Origin: Micavibrio_B sp964399985
GTDB lineage: Bacteria > Pseudomonadota > Alphaproteobacteria > Micavibrionales > Micavibrionaceae
DNA length: 27,457 nt
Assembly (NCBI GenBank): GCA_964399985.1
Contig: CAYNRY010000004.1
Location: forward strand, 1-27,457
Reading direction: 5' to 3'
The first letter of the stretch is position 1. Each line of letters opens with the position of its first letter. The position numbers were made by a program, and so were the translations under genes. The notes beneath the pieces were generated by a model. That model was not told where the DNA came from and did no database searches. It was given only the letters and a program-made list of their open reading frames with translations. Positions 12,578-25,260 of this stretch are shown here, one piece after another.

Positions 12578-15500
12578 ATGGTCGCTAAGAAAACTGCAGC
12601 AGCTAAAAGAAATCCCCAAACCCCAGCCGAATTCGTGAATTCCTATACAGGTCGTAAACGTATTCGCCGTTCCTTCGGAAAAATCCGCGAAGTCGCGTCG
12701 ATGCCGAATTTGAACGATGTTCAAAAAGAATCATACGAACAATTCCTGCAAGCGTTCATTCCGGCAGACGATCGCCTGATGCGCGGTTTGCACGAAGTTC
12801 TCTCTTCCGTTTTCCCGATCAAGGATTTCGCCGACAAGGCCGAGATCGATTTCGTGAAATACGAGCTTGAAGAGCCGAAATACGATACAGATGAATGCCG
12901 CCAGCGCGGTATGACATTTGCCGCGCCGCTGCGCGTCACACTTCGCCTGTCCGTATTCGATGTCGATGAGACGACAGGTCTCCGCTCCATCCGCGATATT
13001 AAAGAGCAGGACGTCTATCTGGTCGACATGCCTTTGATGACAGAAAACGGTACATTTATCGTCAACGGAACAGAGCGCGTTATCGTCTCCCAGATGCACC
13101 GCTCACCGGGTGTGTTCTTCGACCACGATGGCGGAAAATCCCATGCGTCTGGTAAATACCTTTTCGCATCGCGTATCATTCCTTACCGCGGTTCATGGCT
13201 GGATTTCGAATTCGATGCGAAAGATATCCTGAACGTCCGTATCGACCGTCGCCGCAAATTGCCGGTCACGACTTTCCTGCGTTCGCTGTACTCAGCCGAA
13301 ACAGAGAAATACATTCTCGAGTGCCAGAAAAAAGACAAGCCGATCGATCCATTGTTGATCCAGGGTATGTCGAACGAAGAAATTCTCGCCGTCTTTTATA
13401 ACCGCGTTATTTACACGCAAGATAAAAAAGGCTGGAAGACAGCTTTCGATGCCGAGCGTATGCGCGGTGCGAAACTGGCCTATGATCTCGTCGACGCGAA
13501 ATCCGGCAAGGTTATGGCGGAAGCCGGTGCGAAAGTTACGCCGCGTATGGCACGCAAGCTTGGCGAAGAAGGCTTGAAAGAAGTTATGGTTCAGGAAGAG
13601 CAGCTCGTTAGCTCTTATCTCGCCATCGATATCGTCGATCTGAAAACAGGTTCAGTAATGTTCGAAGCGGGTCATGAATTGACAGCCGAAGACATCAAGA
13701 AACTGACAGATGCCGGTTACAAAGAATTGCCGATCCTCGGTGTCGATCACCTGAACACGGGCGCTTATGTTCGCAACACGTTGATCGCCGATAAAACCGA
13801 TACACGCGAAGAAGCGTTGATCGATATTTACCGCGTTATGCGCCCGGGCGAGCCGCCGACAGTTGAATCTGCCGAAGCTCTGTTCCACTCCCTGTTCTTT
13901 GATCCAGAGCGTTACGATCTCTCGGCTGTTGGCCGCGTGAAAATGAACGCCCGTCTGGACCTGAAAGCATCCGATGAATTCCGCGTTCTTTCCAAAGAAG
14001 ATATCCTTGCAATTCTTCGTTACCTGCACGAATTGAAAGACGGCCGCGGCGAAGTCGATGATATCGACAACCTCGGCAACCGTCGCGTCCGCTCGGTCGG
14101 CGAATTGATGGAAAACCAGATCCGTCTGGGTCTTCTCCGTATGGAGCGCGCCATCCGCGAGCGTATGTCATCTGTCGATATCGACACTTACATGCCGCAT
14201 GATTTGATCAACTCCAAGCCTGCACAGGCTGCTGTTCGCGAATTCTTCGCGTCCTCGCAGCTCTCGCAGTTTATGGATCAAACCAACCCATTATCCGAGA
14301 TTACGCATAAACGTCGTCTATCGGCTCTCGGTCCCGGCGGTTTGACACGCGAACGCGCAGGCTTCGAAGTCCGTGACGTTCACCCGACTCACTATGGACG
14401 TATCTGCCCGATTGAAACACCGGAAGGTCCGAATATCGGTCTGATCAACTCTCTGGCAACGTTCGCCCGCGTCAACCAATACGGATTCATTGAATCCCCT
14501 TACCGCAAAGTCGTGAACGGCAAAGTAACGGACGAAGTTATCTACATGTCCGCGATGGAAGAAGCGAAATACACGATTGCGCAGGCGAATACGCCGTTAG
14601 ACAAATCCGGTAAATTCGTTGACGATCTCGTTTCCTGCCGTCAGGCCGGTGAAAACCTGATGTCGGCACCGGACGCGATCGAATATATCGACGTTTCGCC
14701 GAAACAAATCGTCTCTGTCGCTGCGGCGCTGATCCCGTTCCTTGAGAACGATGATGCGAACCGTGCGCTGATGGGTTCGAACATGCAGCGTCAGGCTGTT
14801 CCGCTTCTGCGTTCCGATGCTCCATTGGTCGGTACAGGTATGGAACTCACGGTTGCGCGTGACTCGGGCGCGGCTATCGCGGCCCGCCGCGGCGGTATTG
14901 TTGCCGAGGTTGATGCGACAAGGATTGTTATTCGCGCAACCGAAGACCTCGATACATCCGAAGCGATTGTCGATATCTATAAATTGATGAAGTTCCAGCG
15001 TTCGAACCAGTCGACCTGTATCAACCAAAAACCTCTGGTTAAAGTAGGCGATATCATCAAGGCCGGCGATACGATTGCAGACGGTCCGTCCACGCAGCTC
15101 GGTGAGCTGGCTCTTGGCCGTAACGTGCTCGTCGCGTTTATGCCTTGGAACGGTTACAACTTCGAAGATTCTATCTTGCTGTCCGAGAAAATCGTGTCCG
15201 ACGACGTCTATACTTCCATCCACTTGGAAGAATTCGAAGTCATGGCCCGCGATACGAAACTGGGTCCTGAAGAAATTACCCGCGATATTCCAAACGTCGG
15301 TGAAGAAGCCCTGAAACATCTTGATGAGAGCGGTATCGTTCACATCGGTGCGGAAGTCGGTCCGGGCGATATCTTGGTCGGTAAAGTGACGCCGAAAGGT
15401 GAATCGCCGATGACGCCGGAAGAAAAACTTCTTCGCGCGATTTTTGGTGAAAAAGCCGCCGATGTAAAAGACTCCTCGCTTCGTTTACCACCGGGCACTG

Positions 15501-16831
15501 CCGGAACTATCGTCGAAGTGCGCGTGTTCAACCGCCGCGGTATCGACAAGGATTCCCGTGCGATGTCCATCGAGCGCGAAGAGATTGAAAAACTCGCAAA
15601 AGACAGGGATGACGAGCGCAAGATTATCGAAGACGGTTTCTATGCGCGTCTTTCCGATCTTTTGTCGGGCGAAAAAGTAGCGAGCGTGCCGAAAGGCGTT
15701 TCCTCTCTTTCCAAAGGCGATAAAATTGCCGCGAAAGATCTGGAAGCGATTGAAAAACGTGGCCTCTGGAGACAGATCGGCGTCGAGAATGAAAAAACCA
15801 TGGCGGAAGTCGAAGCTATCGGCAAAACATTCGACGAAGCGGTCGATAACCTGAAAGCACGTTTCGAATCCAAAGTTGAAAAACTGCAACGCGGTGATGA
15901 ATTGCCTCCGGGCGTGATGAAGATGGTTAAAGTCTTCGTTGCGATCAAACGTAAAATCCAGCCAGGTGATAAAATGGCCGGACGTCACGGTAACAAAGGG
16001 GTTGTTTCCAAGATCATGCCGATCGAGGACATGCCATATCTTGAAGATGGTCGTCCGGTTGACATCGTGTTGAACCCGCTCGGTGTTCCGTCCCGTATGA
16101 ACGTCGGTCAGATTCTTGAAACCCACCTTGGTTGGGCGTCAGCCTCTCTCGGTCGCCAGATCGGTGAGATGATCGACAGCTTCAACAACCGTAAAGAGCC
16201 AAATGCGTCAGAACTTAAAGACCTGAAAGGCAAATTGCTCGATGTATACGGCGAGTCCGAATATAACTCGAAAGTAACGCTTCTGGATGACAAACAGGTC
16301 CTCGAGATGTCTGAAAACCTTCGCGGCGGTGTGCCGATGGCAACACCTGTCTTCGATGGCGCGCATGAGCCTGACATTTCCGTTCTGCTTGAAAAGGCCG
16401 GTCTGTCGACAACAGGTCAGGTTACCCTGATCGATGGTCGTACAGGCGAGCGTTTCCACCGTGATGTAACCGTCGGCTACATGTACATGCTGAAACTTCA
16501 CCACTTGGTCGATGACAAGATTCACGCCCGTTCGATCGGTCCGTATTCTCTTGTCACGCAGCAACCTCTCGGCGGTAAAGCGCAGTTCGGTGGACAGCGT
16601 TTCGGTGAGATGGAAGTCTGGGCGCTGCAAGCTTACGGTGCGGCTTACACTCTACAAGAATTGCTCACGATCAAATCTGATGACGTTGCGGGCCGTTCGA
16701 AAGTCTACGAAGCGATCGTTCGCGGCGAAGACAATTTCGAAATCGGCGTGCCTGAATCATTCAACGTTCTAACCAAGGAATTGAAAGCCCTGGGACTGAA
16801 CGTCGAAATGAAACAGACAGACGCAGAATAG
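12578..16831 (+). CDS. rpoB: DNA-directed RNA polymerase subunit beta
   Basis: 1417 residues, slightly long for an alphaproteobacterial beta subunit. The N-terminus carries a basic extension (MVAKKTAAAKRN) before the conserved RKRIRRSFGKI. The rifampicin pocket SQLSQFMDQTNPLSEITHKR keeps the sensitive residues D567, H577 and S582 (E. coli D516, H526, S531). GDKMAGRHGNKG and the C-terminal block GGKAQFGGQRFGEMEVWALQ, which holds the catalytic-centre interface with beta', are intact. It is transcribed with rpoC, which starts 31 bp after the stop, from its own promoter at 12348. It is separated from rplL by a terminator, an orphan gene and a repeat. Confidence 0.98.
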   Translation: MVAKKTAAAKRNPQTPAEFVNSYTGRKRIRRSFGKIREVASMPNLNDVQKESYEQFLQAFIPADDRLMRGLHEVLSSVFPIKDFADKAEIDFVKYELEEPKYDTDECRQRGMTFAAPLRVTLRLSVFDVDETTGLRSIRDIKEQDVYLVDMPLMTENGTFIVNGTERVIVSQMHRSPGVFFDHDGGKSHASGKYLFASRIIPYRGSWLDFEFDAKDILNVRIDRRRKLPVTTFLRSLYSAETEKYILECQKKDKPIDPLLIQGMSNEEILAVFYNRVIYTQDKKGWKTAFDAERMRGAKLAYDLVDAKSGKVMAEAGAKVTPRMARKLGEEGLKEVMVQEEQLVSSYLAIDIVDLKTGSVMFEAGHELTAEDIKKLTDAGYKELPILGVDHLNTGAYVRNTLIADKTDTREEALIDIYRVMRPGEPPTVESAEALFHSLFFDPERYDLSAVGRVKMNARLDLKASDEFRVLSKEDILAILRYLHELKDGRGEVDDIDNLGNRRVRSVGELMENQIRLGLLRMERAIRERMSSVDIDTYMPHDLINSKPAQAAVREFFASSQLSQFMDQTNPLSEITHKRRLSALGPGGLTRERAGFEVRDVHPTHYGRICPIETPEGPNIGLINSLATFARVNQYGFIESPYRKVVNGKVTDEVIYMSAMEEAKYTIAQANTPLDKSGKFVDDLVSCRQAGENLMSAPDAIEYIDVSPKQIVSVAAALIPFLENDDANRALMGSNMQRQAVPLLRSDAPLVGTGMELTVARDSGAAIAARRGGIVAEVDATRIVIRATEDLDTSEAIVDIYKLMKFQRSNQSTCINQKPLVKVGDIIKAGDTIADGPSTQLGELALGRNVLVAFMPWNGYNFEDSILLSEKIVSDDVYTSIHLEEFEVMARDTKLGPEEITRDIPNVGEEALKHLDESGIVHIGAEVGPGDILVGKVTPKGESPMTPEEKLLRAIFGEKAADVKDSSLRLPPGTAGTIVEVRVFNRRGIDKDSRAMSIEREEIEKLAKDRDDERKIIEDGFYARLSDLLSGEKVASVPKGVSSLSKGDKIAAKDLEAIEKRGLWRQIGVENEKTMAEVEAIGKTFDEAVDNLKARFESKVEKLQRGDELPPGVMKMVKVFVAIKRKIQPGDKMAGRHGNKGVVSKIMPIEDMPYLEDGRPVDIVLNPLGVPSRMNVGQILETHLGWASASLGRQIGEMIDSFNNRKEPNASELKDLKGKLLDVYGESEYNSKVTLLDDKQVLEMSENLRGGVPMATPVFDGAHEPDISVLLEKAGLSTTGQVTLIDGRTGERFHRDVTVGYMYMLKLHHLVDDKIHARSIGPYSLVTQQPLGGKAQFGGQRFGEMEVWALQAYGAAYTLQELLTIKSDDVAGRSKVYEAIVRGEDNFEIGVPESFNVLTKELKALGLNVEMKQTDAE

Positions 16832-16862
16832 ATCAGCAAAGAATTAGAAAAGGTATTAAATC

Positions 16863-21056
<4,194 letters not shown>

Positions 21057-21074
21057 ACGGTTATCAGTAATCAG

Positions 21075-21105
21075 AAACGGCCCTTCGAAAGACGGGCCGT
21101 TTTTT
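21075..21105 (+). terminator. Intrinsic terminator of rpoBC
   Basis: AAACGGCCC (21075-21083) pairs with GGGCCGTTT (21094-21102), with an inner TC/GA closing a GAAA tetraloop and six T (21100-21105). Its T-run overlaps the stop codon of the convergent pseudopilin-like gene. Confidence 0.9.
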
Positions 21106-21859
21106 ATCGGCTTTGAACCACGATCACAATGGCATAGTTGTTAGTGTCTACCCCTGATGTATAGGCTGGCGTGGGCGAATAGCAGAACGCATCTTTTCCG
21201 ATTAGTTCAACGGCCTCATCGCCCAAAGCTATGCCAGGTTCCGTATCGAATATAGTCGAGGCTGAAAAATTTTGAAATTGTCCAATAGGGACAGCATCTA
21301 CCGGCGGCAAGTTGGAAGGATTCGTTACACCAACAAAATCATTAAAAGCCTTGCAAAATTCGCGCGAGTACCACGACCTTGACAGTATAATATCCATCTT
21401 GTCGCTTCCGATGCCGGCAATCGATACGGCTTGCAACCCTGCATGGCCGGGCCGCCACCCGCCAGAGGTGAGAGCATAGCCTTCATTATTTATTGCCCAG
21501 CTGTCGCCTATAATAACTGGAGAAACGCCTCCGCCATCGGGATGAAATATAAGACAATTATTTGTGACGCAGGAGGAATTATCCATGATGACGTTGCCGT
21601 TTTTACGAATATACACCGGCGAATATGCGTCAAGATTTTCTATCGCGATTCCATTCATCGTCATGCGCGTAACCGCTGTGCGAACGGCAATGCCATGATT
21701 AAGAATCTGAGAAGCTAAGGCAGAGGCTTTTTCTTTTGAAATATCGCCGCCGCCGCTGCGGCTGGAACTCGTCACGGCATAAGCCAGCGCCGCGAAGAGG
21801 GCTACGGCGATCAGAATTAAAAAAAGCACGTTACCACTATTGCGGGGGTTGGTAGTCAT
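21104..21859 (-). CDS. Pseudopilin-like protein, intact copy
   Basis: 251 residues. A short basic leader (MTTNPRNSG) is followed by a long hydrophobic helix starting NVLFLILIAVALFAAL and then SSSRSGGGDISKEKA, the layout of type IV pilin/pseudopilin N-termini, although no classical prepilin peptidase site with glutamate at +5 is obvious. The soluble part carries four cysteines conserved in the neighbouring copy (NSSC, NCLIF, EFCKAF, AFCY), enough for two disulfides. The protein is thus probably membrane-anchored and exposed outside the cytoplasm. No ribosome site is seen; TATAGT lies 11 bases before the ATG. The first 78 or so codons are almost identical to the second copy downstream of the same strand. 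Function unknown. Confidence 0.75.
   Translation of the reverse strand: MTTNPRNSGNVLFLILIAVALFAALAYAVTSSSRSGGGDISKEKASALASQILNHGIAVRTAVTRMTMNGIAIENLDAYSPVYIRKNGNVIMDNSSCVTNNCLIFHPDGGGVSPVIIGDSWAINNEGYALTSGGWRPGHAGLQAVSIAGIGSDKMDIILSRSWYSREFCKAFNDFVGVTNPSNLPPVDAVPIGQFQNFSASTIFDTEPGIALGDEAVELIGKDAFCYSPTPAYTSGVDTNNYAIVIVVQSR
21606..21840. repeat. 235-bp direct repeat, unit 1 (5' part of intact pseudopilin-like gene)
   Basis: Differs from unit 2 at 6 of 235 positions, four of them clustered in one codon pair. Offset between units is 805 bp. Sequence on either side, including the rest of both genes, is much more diverged. Confidence 0.95.
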
Positions 21860-21922
21860 AGAAGAATATTACTATAGCAGGATCAGAAAATGAAGCTCTT
21901 AAAAGACGTGCGGATTTTTTAT

Positions 21923-22665
21923 CTAGCGGCTAATAATAACGATATGTATTTTATATTTACTGTCAGTTGCGTTGTTATTGTAGCAAAATTCATTCTTGCC
22001 AATGAGTGCAGTAGCTTCGTCTCCAACAGTAACTACCGGTGCCCAATTCAAAACGGAAGCCGAAGTGAAATTACCAGGTGGAGGTGTAGTATCTAATGGC
22101 GGGTCACCATTGGGGTTGGTAACGCCCACAAGATCATTAAAGGCAATACATAAATTTTTGATCACCCATTCTACAGACAGGACAACATCCGGAAGATCGG
22201 TACCAACTCCAGCTATTGAAATTGTTTGTAAACCAAAATGGCCCGGGGACCATATTGTTGTTGGTTCTGAAGCTATCCTGCCGTAATCCAGAGCCTCCGG
22301 GGCTGTTATCCGTGTAGGCGAAACGCCACCACCCACCGGACTAAAAAATCAAGCACGGCCCTGTCGTATTATCGCATGAATTATTATCCATGATAATTGC
22401 GCCGTTTATGCGAATATACACCGGCGAATATGCGTCAAGATTTTCCGGTGCGATTCCATTCATCGTCATGCGCGTAACTGCTGTGCGAACGGCAATGCCA
22501 TGATTAAGAATCTGAGAAGCTAAGGCAGAGGCTTTTTCTTTTGAAATATCGCCGCCGCCGCTGCGGCTGGAACTCGTCACGGCATAAGCCAGCGCCGCGA
22601 AGAGGGCTACGGCGATCAGAATTAAAAAAAGTACGTTACCACTATCGCGGGGAGCCAAAAAGCAT
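21923..22665 (-). pseudogene. Pseudopilin-like protein, frameshifted copy
   Basis: Second copy of the gene at 21104-21859. Two single-base shifts break it, both in runs of one base: T5 directly after the predicted ATG (minus strand; plus 22657-22661) and T6 in the middle (plus 22343-22348), where the frame ends in TAG right after CLIF. Taking one T from each run restores one frame of about 247 codons with the same order of conserved parts: hydrophobic helix, NSC, PCLIF, GGGVSP, GHFGLQTISIAG, AFNDLVGVTNP, EFCY and a closing VIISR. TATAGTA stands ten bases before the ATG exactly as in the intact copy, which supports the start at 22665. It could be a decayed gene, a phase-variable one, or a homopolymer sequencing error. 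Confidence 0.75.
22411..22645. repeat. 235-bp direct repeat, unit 2 (5' part of frameshifted pseudopilin-like gene)
   Basis: 97.4 percent identical to 21606-21840 by my count (six differences). About 150 consecutive bases towards the gene's 5' side are identical including silent positions. Confidence 0.95.
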
Positions 22666-22793
22666 GAAAGGACACTACTATAAAGTATGAGAAAAATATA
22701 GGCCTCGAAAACGGTCATTTTTTGTAGGAACAAATTTTTTTATGGCACAAAAAATTCTTTTTGTTTAAATGCGCAGGAAGGAATTTTTGCGTC

Positions 22794-23072
22794 ATGAATA
22801 TCTCCGATGATTTCAAAACCTCGCATGACGAGTTCGACTGGTCGCCTTATCCTTCTGCTGAAAAGGGAAAAGGCTGGAGCACGCAAATGAAGCAGGGCAT
22901 CGTTGTCGCTCTTACGAGAGGAGCCCTTAGCAATGAAGATATCAAAATACGGTATAAAGATATTTCCGATGAGGAGATCAATGAGTGGGTAAGGCGATAT
23001 AAAAAATTCGGCACCAACGGGTTGATGGCGACTAAAATGGAACGTATAAGAGAAGTGCCTAAGCCTGATTAA
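22794..23072 (+). CDS. DUF1153 / SciP-like helix-turn-helix protein
   Basis: 92 residues; Caulobacter SciP has about the same length. The core runs from GWSTQMKQGIVVALTRGALS (about 37-56) through EDIKIRYKDISDEEINEWVR to GTNGLMATKMER and matches the DUF1153 pattern of a basic start, GG/GAL-S-x-E-(x)-R-Y, W-x-R-x-x-x-x-G-L-x-A-T. SciP binds the master cell-cycle regulator CtrA and blocks activation of its targets in Alphaproteobacteria. The frame is open further upstream, but ATG 22794 has AGGAAGGA about 11 bases before it and gives the family length. It lies 17 bp before the next gene. Divergent from the canonical family in detail (KDISDEE for YxLSxEE), so the molecular role should be treated as probable. 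Confidence 0.7.
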   Translation: MNISDDFKTSHDEFDWSPYPSAEKGKGWSTQMKQGIVVALTRGALSNEDIKIRYKDISDEEINEWVRRYKKFGTNGLMATKMERIREVPKPD

Positions 23073-23089
23073 CTGAGTAGAGAGATGTA

Positions 23090-23548
23090 ATGCGTAAAGA
23101 TAATGAAAAAGCCGTCAGGCTAAAACGCGATTTCGGATGTGCGATTGTCGAGCCGATTCATAAAGGCGTTTTCAAGGCGACTCTTCCCAATATATTTTAC
23201 CTGCGCGATGTAAATCCTTTCTTGAGCAGGCTTCCTCTATGCAAAGAAAAAGTTGTGCTGGAACAGCCTTACGGTATCGGACTTGATCAGCGCCATGCGC
23301 TACGCGCTTTATTCGATGGTATTCAAATGCGCGGTATTGCAGCGCTTCATTCCTATCTGCCGAAAGCCGAGCAAGATGAAAATGTCGTGCGACATGGGCA
23401 AGTATACGAGATGTTCGATAACAAGCGGCTGCATCATGACGATGATCCGGCGCTCTATGACTTCGTGCGCTTTACTCACGAAGATCAAAAAATCAAAAAA
23501 GAGTCTTTCGGCTTACGCCACTTTCATCTGCGGCGCTTGTGCCGCTGA
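23090..23548 (+). CDS. Orphan protein following the SciP-like gene
   Basis: 152 residues, not recognised. Basic N-terminus, central region FYLRDVNPFLSRLPLCKEK, a histidine/aspartate patch HHDDDP (about 115-120) and a histidine/arginine-rich end (LRHFHLRRLCR). No signal or membrane segment. It follows the SciP-like gene by 17 bp with GAGAG just before its ATG, so the two may be co-transcribed. Its last 36 bases overlap the end of the convergent gene 23513-23929. The odd basic tail may mean that its 3' end was replaced or frameshifted. Confidence 0.55.
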   Translation: MRKDNEKAVRLKRDFGCAIVEPIHKGVFKATLPNIFYLRDVNPFLSRLPLCKEKVVLEQPYGIGLDQRHALRALFDGIQMRGIAALHSYLPKAEQDENVVRHGQVYEMFDNKRLHHDDDPALYDFVRFTHEDQKIKKESFGLRHFHLRRLCR

Positions 23549-23929
23549 GTTAGCTGTGCCGTGCAAATTGGCGGCAACTGTCGGATAAGCGATGAGAATT
23601 TCATTTCTCATGTTGAAGTAAGGACTACTTTCGGTTTCTGATTTTTCTTCGAAATAACTGTCTAGATCCTGAATCAGTTTTGTCATCGATTGAGGTTTGC
23701 AGGTTGTTACATATCCATCCTGAATAGATGCTTTACCTTGCTTGATGTGGACCTCGGCTAAAAACAGTGAATTATTTTCAACGATACGAATTTTCTTATA
23801 ATCACCTTCTTCCAGAGCTTCTGGTGACGTATAGCCACTATTCAATGGGGCGTTACATTTAAAGGGTGTGGAATCGGGAGACTGGCTAGATCTGGAGCCA
23901 AATATCATACTCATAAAACTCATTTTCAT
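23513..23929 (-). CDS. Orphan protein convergent to the previous gene
   Basis: Up to 138 residues, not recognised. A serine-rich start (MSMIFGSRSSQSPDS) leads to a beta-rich middle (KKIRIVENNSLFLAEVHIKQ), a helix and an alanine-rich end. Two cysteines. AGGGA lies three bases before ATG 23929 and nine before ATG 23923, so the true start may be the second (136 residues). A good promoter is seen at 23956-23985. The 3' end overlaps the neighbouring gene by 36 bases tail to tail. Confidence 0.6.
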   Translation of the reverse strand: MKMSFMSMIFGSRSSQSPDSTPFKCNAPLNSGYTSPEALEEGDYKKIRIVENNSLFLAEVHIKQGKASIQDGYVTTCKPQSMTKLIQDLDSYFEEKSETESSPYFNMRNEILIAYPTVAANLHGTANSAAQAPQMKVA

Positions 23930-23955
23930 ATTCCCTGCTTTTTGTGGTTTTAAAG

Positions 23956-23985
23956 TTTATACCATAATAAGAAATAAAAAGGCAA
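23956..23985 (-). promoter_or_regulatory. Promoter of the orphan gene 23513-23929
   Basis: On the minus strand TTGCCT (23980-23985), 18 bp, TATAAA (23956-23961), about 20 bases of leader. The -35 box lies inside the small inverted repeat GGCAAGTTTGCC (23981-23992), a possible operator. Confidence 0.6.
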
Positions 23986-24080
23986 GTTTGCCACAATGGT
24001 TAATATTCGCTTCGGTTTAGATCCTCAAAAATAACATAGCGGGCATGGGAACAAATTTTAAAAAACCTTTAAAATAAGCG

Positions 24081-24110
24081 TTGACTCTTAAGAGGCATCT
24101 AACATATAGT
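24081..24110 (+). promoter_or_regulatory. str operon promoter (rpsL-rpsG-fusA-tuf)
   Basis: TTGACT (24081-24086), 18 bp, TATAGT (24105-24110); five of six matches in each box. Start predicted near 24117, about 220 nt before rpsL. Confidence 0.7.
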
Positions 24111-24116
24111 CCGCCA

Positions 24117-24339
24117 ACTTGTTTGGATGATTTGGCCGCAGGCCTGCAGAAAACCATTGATATTCAATGACTTAAGCAGACTGAACGCAAGTCTAAAAAT
24201 TCCCTCGGGAATGTCCGTGATTGACACAAGGCTTTTAGTTCAAGGCTCTTAAGCCCTTGACTTGGCCCCGCATGTCGCTTACGACACCACTCATCCACAA
24301 CAAATATAGATATTAAGATTTAAAAGGTCGCAGAAACGT
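24117..24339 (+). promoter_or_regulatory. Long structured leader of the str operon
   Basis: No gene in this stretch. Several short hairpins follow one another: ATTCC/GGAAT (24199-24212), CAAGGCT/AGCCCTTG with a bulge (24241-24259) and TGTCG/CGACA with a CTTA loop (24273-24286). In E. coli the str operon is controlled by S7 at the rpsL-rpsG junction, but here that junction is only 12 bp, so control may have moved to this leader. AAAAGG (24322-24327) is a somewhat distant ribosome site for rpsL. Confidence 0.4.
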
Positions 24340-24711
24340 ATGCCAACCATTCAACAGCTTATCCGTAAACCACGGGAAAAACAGGTCGCCGGTAAAAAGA
24401 ACCGCGCATTGAAACAAAACCCACAAGTTCGTGGCGTTTGTACTCGTGTTTACACAACAACACCTAAGAAGCCGAACTCCGCTTTGCGTAAAGTTGCAAA
24501 GGTTCGTCTGGCAACAGGTCACGAAGTGATCTGTTATATCCGTGGTGAAGGCCATAACCTGCAAGAACACTCAGTTGTTCTCGTTCACGGCGGTCGCGTA
24601 AAAGATTTGCCGGGTGTTCGTTACCGTATCGTTCGTGGTGCGCTTGATACACAAGGCGTTAAAGACAGAAAACAATCCCGCTCCATGTACGGCGCGAAGA
24701 AACCGAAATAA
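24340..24711 (+). CDS. rpsL: 30S ribosomal protein S12
   Basis: 123 residues, standard. The decoding-centre loops TTTPKKPNSALRKVAKVR and GGRVKDLPGVRY are conserved, with Lys43 and Lys88 (positions where changes give streptomycin resistance) unchanged. S12 contacts the codon-anticodon helix and controls accuracy. First gene of the str operon; rpsG follows after 12 bp. Confidence 0.98.
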   Translation: MPTIQQLIRKPREKQVAGKKNRALKQNPQVRGVCTRVYTTTPKKPNSALRKVAKVRLATGHEVICYIRGEGHNLQEHSVVLVHGGRVKDLPGVRYRIVRGALDTQGVKDRKQSRSMYGAKKPK

Positions 24712-24723
24712 GGAATTTGAAAT

Positions 24724-25230
24724 ATGGCTCGTCGTCGTAGTGCAGAGAAACGTGAAGTTTTACCGGATCCAAAATTCGGTAACGTTCAGCTGTCAAAATT
24801 CATCAACGTCGTCATGACGCGTGGCAAAAAATCTATTGCTGAGCAAATCGTTTATGGCGCGATTGAGATCGTTGAGAAAAAAGCAACGGCGAATGACGAT
24901 CTGAATGCAGATCTCGCGCGCGCGTCCAAGGGTCTGGCTGTTTTGATCGCCGTCCTCAATAAAGTTAAGCCAAACATCGAAGTGCGCTCACGCCGCGTCG
25001 GTGGTGCAACGTACCAGGTTCCTGTCGAAGTTCGTCAGGATCGCGGTTATGCGCTCGCGATGCGCTGGCTCCGCGATGCTGCCCGTAAGCGCGGCGAGCC
25101 GACAATGAAAGAGCGTCTGGCGGCTGAGCTTTTGGAAGCTTCCAATGACCGCGGTACAGCGATCAAGAAGCGTGACGATACACATAAGATGGCCGAAGCG
25201 AACCGTGCGTTTGCTCACTATCGCTGGTAA
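24724..25230 (+). CDS. rpsG: 30S ribosomal protein S7, with a longer internal loop
   Basis: 168 residues, against about 156 in most bacteria. Start (MARRRSAEKREVLPDPKFGN), the rRNA-binding core VEVRSRRVGGATYQVPVEVR and the end MAEANRAFAHYRW are standard. Extra length, about 12 residues, falls between IVYGA and VRSRR: the segment reads EKKATANDDLNADLARASKG followed by LAVLIAVLNK. S7 starts assembly of the 30S head and lies at the exit of the mRNA channel. AAGGAA directly after the rpsL stop serves as ribosome site. fusA follows after 30 bp. Confidence 0.96.
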   Translation: MARRRSAEKREVLPDPKFGNVQLSKFINVVMTRGKKSIAEQIVYGAIEIVEKKATANDDLNADLARASKGLAVLIAVLNKVKPNIEVRSRRVGGATYQVPVEVRQDRGYALAMRWLRDAARKRGEPTMKERLAAELLEASNDRGTAIKKRDDTHKMAEANRAFAHYRW

Positions 25231-25260
25231 TTGAAGAAATTTTAGGAATAAGAGAAACAC

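Noticed and set aside
14240..14340. Possible rifampicin-resistance change (threonine in MDQTNPL)
   Set aside because: E. coli has asparagine here, but threonine is, as far as I recall, common in alphaproteobacterial RpoB; the main resistance positions D567, H577 and S582 are unchanged.
21890..22286. Plus-strand open frames across the second pseudopilin-like copy
   Set aside because: They are opposite-strand shadows of the frameshifted gene, without ribosome sites or protein features.
24460..24610. Possible streptomycin-resistance change in S12
   Set aside because: Lys43 and Lys88 are both wild type.
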